From positions 1 through 52,235 of the forward strand of contig CADBJR010000019.1 of assembly GCA_902795065.1 (NCBI GenBank): a stretch of 52,235 bases of DNA, written 5' to 3'. This stretch comes from an uncultured Coriobacteriaceae bacterium. GTDB lineage: Bacteria; Actinomycetota; Coriobacteriia; Coriobacteriales; Atopobiaceae. Positions 47,971 to 52,235 of the stretch are shown here, piece after piece (position 1 is the stretch's first letter; every line of letters begins with the position of its first letter). The notes beneath the pieces were generated by a model that worked only from the letters and a program-made list of their open reading frames with translations, did no database searches and was not told the origin of the DNA. The translations under genes and the position numbers were made by a program.

Positions 47971-50733
47971 GTGGAGCAGACCGAACTGATCGTCAATGGC
48001 CAGACCTATCCCATCCTCTATGAAAAGAACTGGAACCTCCTCTACGTGCTGCGCGAGGTGCTCGGCCTGACCGGCACCAAATGCGGCTGCGGCACCAACG
48101 ACTGCGGCGCGTGCCGCGTGATCGTGGACGGCGAGGCGAGAAACTCGTGCGTCCTCATGGTGCGCAACCTCGCTGGCAAGCGCATAGAGACCATCGAGGG
48201 CCTCTCGCGCGGCACCCAGCTGCACCCCATCCAGCAGGCATTCATCGACGCGGGCGCCGTGCAGTGCGGCTTCTGCACGCCGGGCATGATCATGAGCGCG
48301 AAGGCGTTGCTCGACCGCTGTCCGGACCCCACGGAGGAGGAGATCCGCGCGGCGCTGGAGCCCAACCTCTGCCGCTGCACGGGGTACGTGAAGATCGTCG
48401 AGGCGGTCCAGCTGGCTGCCAAGAGGATGCGCGAGGGAGAAAACCTGTCAAATAACCTGTCCCTTTGTCAGGAAGACGGGGTGATCGGCAAGCCGACGCC
48501 GGTGTTCGATGCGCGGCTCAAGGTGTCGGGCCAGCTGCAGTACGTCGATGACATGAAGCTGCCCGGCATGCTCCACGCCAAGATCCTGCTCTCCACGCAC
48601 GCCCACGCCAACATCGCCTCCATCGACACGAGCGCCGCCGAGGCCCTGCCCGGCGTCCGCGCGGTCATCACATACAAGGACGCCCCCGACGTGCGCTTCA
48701 ACGGCAACGGGGAGGACTGGGACATCCTCGAGAGCGAGCGCGTGCTCGACTCCCGCGTGCGCTACGTGGGCGATAAGGTCGCGGCCGTCGCGGCGGATAC
48801 CGACGCCATCGCCGCGGCCGCCCTCAAGCTCATCAAGGTCGAGTACGAGGACCTGCCCGCGTACTTCGATGCGGAGGAGGCCGTCGCTCCCGATGCCGTG
48901 AAGCTCCACGATTGGAACGAGAACGGCAACATATTGTGGGAGGTGGACAATACCTTCGGCGACCTCGACGCGGGCTTCTCTGCCGCTGACTTCGTGCTCG
49001 ACGAGCGTTTCGAGGTGCCCGCCATCCACCATGCGGCCATGGAGACGCACGGCTGCGTCGCCTCCTTCGACGCCGATGGCAAGCTCACGGTGTGGTCGAG
49101 CTCGCAGGACGTGTTCGGCAAGCGCCGCAACCTCGCCAAGATCTTCGGTCTGCCCTACGCCAAGGTGCGCGTGCTCGCGCCTGCGCTGGGCGGCGGCTTC
49201 GGCGGCAAGATCGACACCTCGACCGAACCCGTGGCCGCGCTGCTCTCGCTCAAGACCGGCCGTCCCGTGAAGTGCGTCCTCTCCCGCCAGGAGGACATCC
49301 AGGCGACGCCGACGCGCCACGCGGAGACGATCTACGTGCGTGCGGGCTTCAAGGACACCGGCGAGCTCACCGCGCTGGACTACACGGTCTGGATCAACGC
49401 AGGTGCGCATTCTGGCGGCACGATGAGCGTCGCCTGGGCGTCGGGCGGCAAGTTCTTCAAACTCTTCAAGTGCCCCAACATGCGCAACCACGCCATACCG
49501 GTCTGCACCAACCGCCAGAACGCCGGAGCGATGAGAGGATTCGGTTCTCCGCAGGTGTTCTGGGTATTCTCGCAACTTATTGCCCAAGTGTCGGAGCGCA
49601 CGGGCATCGACCCTACGGTGCTCTACGACCTCAACCTGCACGATCCCGATACCGTTGACCAACGCGGCGAGGACCTCGGCAACTTCCGTGCCAAGGACTG
49701 CCTCGCCCGTGCGAAGGAGCTCTTCGGGTGGGATGAGGCGGTGGCCGAGGCACGTGCCAGCCAAGCCGCCGGCGGGACCAAGCGCATCGGCGTGGGCCTT
49801 GCGGTGGCGCCGCACGGCTCGTCGATGTACGGCGTCATGCCCGATACCTGCGGCATCACCATCAAGATGAACCTCGACGGCTCGATCACGCTGTTCAGCG
49901 GTATGAGCGACATGGGCAACGGCTCCAACACCGTGCAGCGGATGATCGTTGCCGAGGTCCTCTCGATGCCGCTCGACAACATCGCGCTCGTCCATACCGA
50001 CACCGAGCTCACGGGCTACGACGTGGGCATCTTCGCCAGCCGCGGCACCTACGTGGGCGGCGGTGCGGCCTACCAGTGCGCATCCAAGGTGGCAGCCGAG
50101 ATCCGCTCCATCGCCGCGGGTCTGCTCGATGCCCCTGCCGACGCGCTGGAGCTCCGTGCCAACGGCGTGGGCGTCATCGGCGAGCCCGAGCGCTGGGTGA
50201 CCATGGAACAGGTTGCCCAACACGCCCACAAGCTGGAGCGCGACATCATCATCGGCGGCAATTTCGGCAGCCGCGCCGTGCCCGCGAGCGCCGGCGCGCA
50301 CATGGTGAAGGTGGAGGTCGACCTTGCGACGGGCGCCGTCACGCCGCTCGTCTACGCTGCCGTGCACGACGTGGGCCGCGCGCTCAACCCCATGGGGCTC
50401 GAGGGCCAGGTCCACGGCGGCATCCAGATGGGTCTGGGCTATGCGCTCTCCGAGGGCCTCTCGCTCAAGCCCGACGGCTCCGGCGCGCTCAAGAACCGCT
50501 TCCTCCGCGACTGCCATCTCTTCCGCGCGACCGACATGCCGCGCGACATCCGCGTGGAGTTCCTCGAGAGCGAGGAGCACACCGGTCCGTTCGGCGCAAA
50601 GAGTGTGGGGGAGTGCGGCGTCGTCCCCGTGGCGGGCGCCGTGGCCGCGGCCGTGGGCAATGCGCTGGGCCGCACGTTCACCAAGCTGCCGATCGACGAG
50701 GAGGCCGTGGTATGTGCCGCACGCGAATCGTAA
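47971..50733 (+). CDS. XdhD-like fused [2Fe-2S]/molybdopterin hydroxylase
   Basis: A 920-residue protein joining the iron-sulfur subunit (residues 1-155: CGCGTNDCGACRV, CGFCTPGM, LCRCTGY) to the molybdopterin subunit (170-920: GGGFGGKIDTSTEP, AGAMRGFGSPQ and the base Glu881 in FGAKSVGECG). E. coli XdhD has the same fusion and order. Residues about 157-168 (NLSNNLSLCQ) come from an inverted palindromic repeat inserted in frame in the linker, a tolerant place. GTG 47971 follows GGAGG. No FAD subunit is adjacent; the one at 40324 could serve. It overlaps the dihydropyrimidinase gene by 22 bases. Confidence 0.88.
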   Translation: MEQTELIVNGQTYPILYEKNWNLLYVLREVLGLTGTKCGCGTNDCGACRVIVDGEARNSCVLMVRNLAGKRIETIEGLSRGTQLHPIQQAFIDAGAVQCGFCTPGMIMSAKALLDRCPDPTEEEIRAALEPNLCRCTGYVKIVEAVQLAAKRMREGENLSNNLSLCQEDGVIGKPTPVFDARLKVSGQLQYVDDMKLPGMLHAKILLSTHAHANIASIDTSAAEALPGVRAVITYKDAPDVRFNGNGEDWDILESERVLDSRVRYVGDKVAAVAADTDAIAAAALKLIKVEYEDLPAYFDAEEAVAPDAVKLHDWNENGNILWEVDNTFGDLDAGFSAADFVLDERFEVPAIHHAAMETHGCVASFDADGKLTVWSSSQDVFGKRRNLAKIFGLPYAKVRVLAPALGGGFGGKIDTSTEPVAALLSLKTGRPVKCVLSRQEDIQATPTRHAETIYVRAGFKDTGELTALDYTVWINAGAHSGGTMSVAWASGGKFFKLFKCPNMRNHAIPVCTNRQNAGAMRGFGSPQVFWVFSQLIAQVSERTGIDPTVLYDLNLHDPDTVDQRGEDLGNFRAKDCLARAKELFGWDEAVAEARASQAAGGTKRIGVGLAVAPHGSSMYGVMPDTCGITIKMNLDGSITLFSGMSDMGNGSNTVQRMIVAEVLSMPLDNIALVHTDTELTGYDVGIFASRGTYVGGGAAYQCASKVAAEIRSIAAGLLDAPADALELRANGVGVIGEPERWVTMEQVAQHAHKLERDIIIGGNFGSRAVPASAGAHMVKVEVDLATGAVTPLVYAAVHDVGRALNPMGLEGQVHGGIQMGLGYALSEGLSLKPDGSGALKNRFLRDCHLFRATDMPRDIRVEFLESEEHTGPFGAKSVGECGVVPVAGAVAAAVGNALGRTFTKLPIDEEAVVCAARES
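48442..48472 (-). repeat. In-frame inverted copy of the CCTGTCAAAGGGACAGG-type repeat
   Basis: Read on the minus strand, the segment gives CCTGACAAAGGGACAGG followed by TTATTTGACAG. It encodes ten residues in the linker of the fused hydroxylase without breaking the frame. Confidence 0.88.
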
Positions 50734-52076
50734 ATGCCCGCGTCGTCACACCGCAGGGCGTCTGCTACGGCGGCGTGGTCTTCGACGAGGGCGGCATCAT
50801 CGCCGTCGAGGACGCCGCCTCCGAATGCTGCGCTGCGGGTCTCGACGATGCCAGCCTGACCACGGTCGATGCGGACGGCGCATGGCTCGTGCCCGGCGGC
50901 ATCGACCCGCACGTCCATTTCGGCGGCTTCGGCGACATTCCCATTGCGGACGACTTCCGCACCGGTTCGTTCGGCGCCCTTGCCGGCGGCACCACCACCG
51001 TGATGGACTTCTGCGAGCCCACCGTCGAGGAGGATGCGCGCGCCGTCATCGCGCGGCGCATGGCCGACGCGTCGGTCTCCTCCGTCGACTACGCGTTCCA
51101 CTTCGTGCTGTCCGAGCAGTACCGCGACCTGCTGCGCGACCTCGCCTACATCGAGGACGAGTGCGGCATCCGCGACTACAAGCTGTTCACGGTCTATGGC
51201 AACACGACGCTCTCGCTCGACGATGTGCGGGAGATCTTCATGCGCCTCGCCGACGACCCGCGCCGCACGTTCCTCATCCACGCTGAGGACGCTGAGCTCG
51301 TCGCCTGTCTCGAAGACGAGCTGGGCGACAGTACCGACATGCGGCTGCTCGCCGAGACGCGCCCCGATGCCGTGGAGTTCCGCGAGGTCGAGGCGCTGCA
51401 CGGGCTGGTCGCCGAGACTGGCGTGCGCGCCTGCATCGCGCATTCGACCTGCGCCGAGACGGCGGCCCTGCTCGATGATCCGCCTGCGCGCGGCGAGTTC
51501 GAGCTCGAGACCTGCCCGCACTACCTCGCCTTCACGTCCGAGAAGCTCGCAGGGCCCGAAGGCGCCCGCTTCACGATGGTGCCGCCGCTGCGCTCGGCGG
51601 CAGACCAAGCGGCCCTGTGGGACGCGATCCTGTCCGGGAAGCTCAGGATCCTCTCGACCGACCACTGCCCCTACCATGCGCGCTACAAGGACGGCGCCAC
51701 GTACCGGACCATCCCGAACGGCGTGGACGGCGTGCAGTGGCGCATGATCTACGCATTCTCGGAGGGCGTTGCGAAGCGCGGCCTCACGATGCCGCAGTTC
51801 GTGGACCTCACCTCGGCAAATGCGGCGCACTTCTACGGCATGTGGCCGCGCAAGGGCTGCATCGCAGTGGATTCCGATGCCGATCTCGTGCTTATCGACC
51901 CCGCTGGCACCACCGTGCTGGGGATGGGGGAGAACGTATCCGCCATTGACTACAGCATCTACGAAGGCATGGAGATGTCCGGCCGCATAGCGCGCGTGTT
52001 CAAGGGCGGCCGCGAGGTGTATGATGGCGAACGCGTCTGCGCCGAACCCGGCTCAGGCCGCTTCCTCGCCCGCTGA
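50712..52076 (+). CDS. hyuA: Dihydropyrimidinase / hydantoinase-like amidohydrolase
   Basis: A 454-residue cyclic-amide hydrolase. Metal ligands: HxH in GGIDPHVHFGG, the bridging lysine in RDYKLFTVYGN, His in FLIHAEDAEL, His in CIAHSTCAE and Asp in STDHCPYH. The family opens dihydropyrimidine, hydantoin or allantoin-like rings. In E. coli, hyuA belongs to the same neighbourhood as xdhD and ssnA, which supports a role in purine-derived ring opening. It starts inside the end of the hydroxylase gene and ends next to a palindromic repeat. Confidence 0.88.
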   Translation: MCRTRIVNARVVTPQGVCYGGVVFDEGGIIAVEDAASECCAAGLDDASLTTVDADGAWLVPGGIDPHVHFGGFGDIPIADDFRTGSFGALAGGTTTVMDFCEPTVEEDARAVIARRMADASVSSVDYAFHFVLSEQYRDLLRDLAYIEDECGIRDYKLFTVYGNTTLSLDDVREIFMRLADDPRRTFLIHAEDAELVACLEDELGDSTDMRLLAETRPDAVEFREVEALHGLVAETGVRACIAHSTCAETAALLDDPPARGEFELETCPHYLAFTSEKLAGPEGARFTMVPPLRSAADQAALWDAILSGKLRILSTDHCPYHARYKDGATYRTIPNGVDGVQWRMIYAFSEGVAKRGLTMPQFVDLTSANAAHFYGMWPRKGCIAVDSDADLVLIDPAGTTVLGMGENVSAIDYSIYEGMEMSGRIARVFKGGREVYDGERVCAEPGSGRFLAR

Positions 52077-52136
52077 CCGCGCTTTGGGGAACCGTCCCAA
52101 AAGCGCGGAAAACCGCGAAAAAGGAACCGTCCCCAA
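52077..52136. repeat. Shortened GGGACGGTTCC-family repeat
   Basis: It starts at the base after the TGA of the dihydropyrimidinase gene. CCGCGCTTT (52077-52085) pairs with AAAGCGCGG (52100-52108), and the right half GAAAAAGGAACCGTCCCCAA matches the end of the element at 14968. The left arm is truncated. Confidence 0.8.
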
Positions 52137-52235
52137 GGTAGTGTGCCGAAAGCTGGTGTCATCAATCCCGGCGCGAGCGGCAGGCCTTGAGCCTGCCCGA
52201 GCGGCGGGACGACGCCCGGAACCGTCTGCATTCTA
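52137..52235. other. Gene-free tail with a small hairpin
   Basis: No convincing gene. A 7-bp hairpin, GGCAGGC-CTTGA-GCCTGCC, lies at 52179-52197, in a CG-rich stretch that ends with another GGAACCGTC fragment near 52218. The window stops here. Confidence 0.5.

Noticed and set aside
52137-52235. tRNA gene or end of another gene at the window edge
   Set aside because: The GC-rich hairpin lacks T-loop and acceptor pairing, and no frame shows recognisable protein sequence.

Overview
The window is GC-rich (roughly two thirds G+C by eye), with strong Shine-Dalgarno sites and a housekeeping order (tatA/B-tatC-topA-nitroreductase-tmk-holB-ricT) that suggests a gut actinobacterium of class Coriobacteriia, Collinsella-like. 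That placement rests on gene content and base composition only; no ribosomal RNA gene is present.

Layout. 1-16.7 kb is mostly core: a polar amino-acid ABC permease and ATPase, an atypical OmpR-type regulator, a class I aminotransferase, a TPR protein and STAS protein, the Tat translocase, topoisomerase I, a nitroreductase, thymidylate kinase, DNA polymerase III delta prime, a RicT/PSP1 protein, a QueD-like enzyme, RsmI and a HAD phosphatase. 16.7-35.6 kb is accessory and looks like a defence/islet region. It holds an orphan Vsr endonuclease; a tightly packed four-gene operon (TIR-transmembrane protein, TIR fused to a degenerate SecA, a small unknown protein, a deformylase-like protein); a Nudix plus PLD-helicase-DUF3427 pair with markedly lower GC; an HNH endonuclease; several small unknowns; two frameshifted genes (DUF6508-NADAR and a DUF3267 metalloprotease); an HD phosphohydrolase; a rhomboid; an amylosucrase; a HIRAN protein; and a DUF1810 protein. 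An IS256-family element (35650-37231) closes this part.

37.4-52.1 kb carries two + strand purine/pyrimidine-type catabolic blocks. The first is a three-subunit molybdenum hydroxylase followed by an SsnA-like amidohydrolase and a PreA-like iron-sulfur dehydrogenase. The second is an XdhD-like fused hydroxylase followed by a dihydropyrimidinase. They are separated by four minus-strand genes: a ZIP transporter, an O-methyltransferase, a MATE exporter and a nitroreductase. The content resembles the E. coli ygfK-ssnA-ygfM-xdhD/hyuA neighbourhood linked to anaerobic purine and urate breakdown; the pathway assignment is inference.

The window is also full of palindromic repeats built on GGGACGGTTCC or GGGACAGGTT cores. 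They include a 103-bp perfect palindrome, copies inserted in frame inside two molybdenum-hydroxylase genes, and one that supplies a stop codon. The main candidate for a previously undescribed system is the operon at 17526-22569, centred on a TIR-pseudoSecA fusion whose ATPase motifs have all been lost while the SecA fold and the zinc-binding tail are kept.
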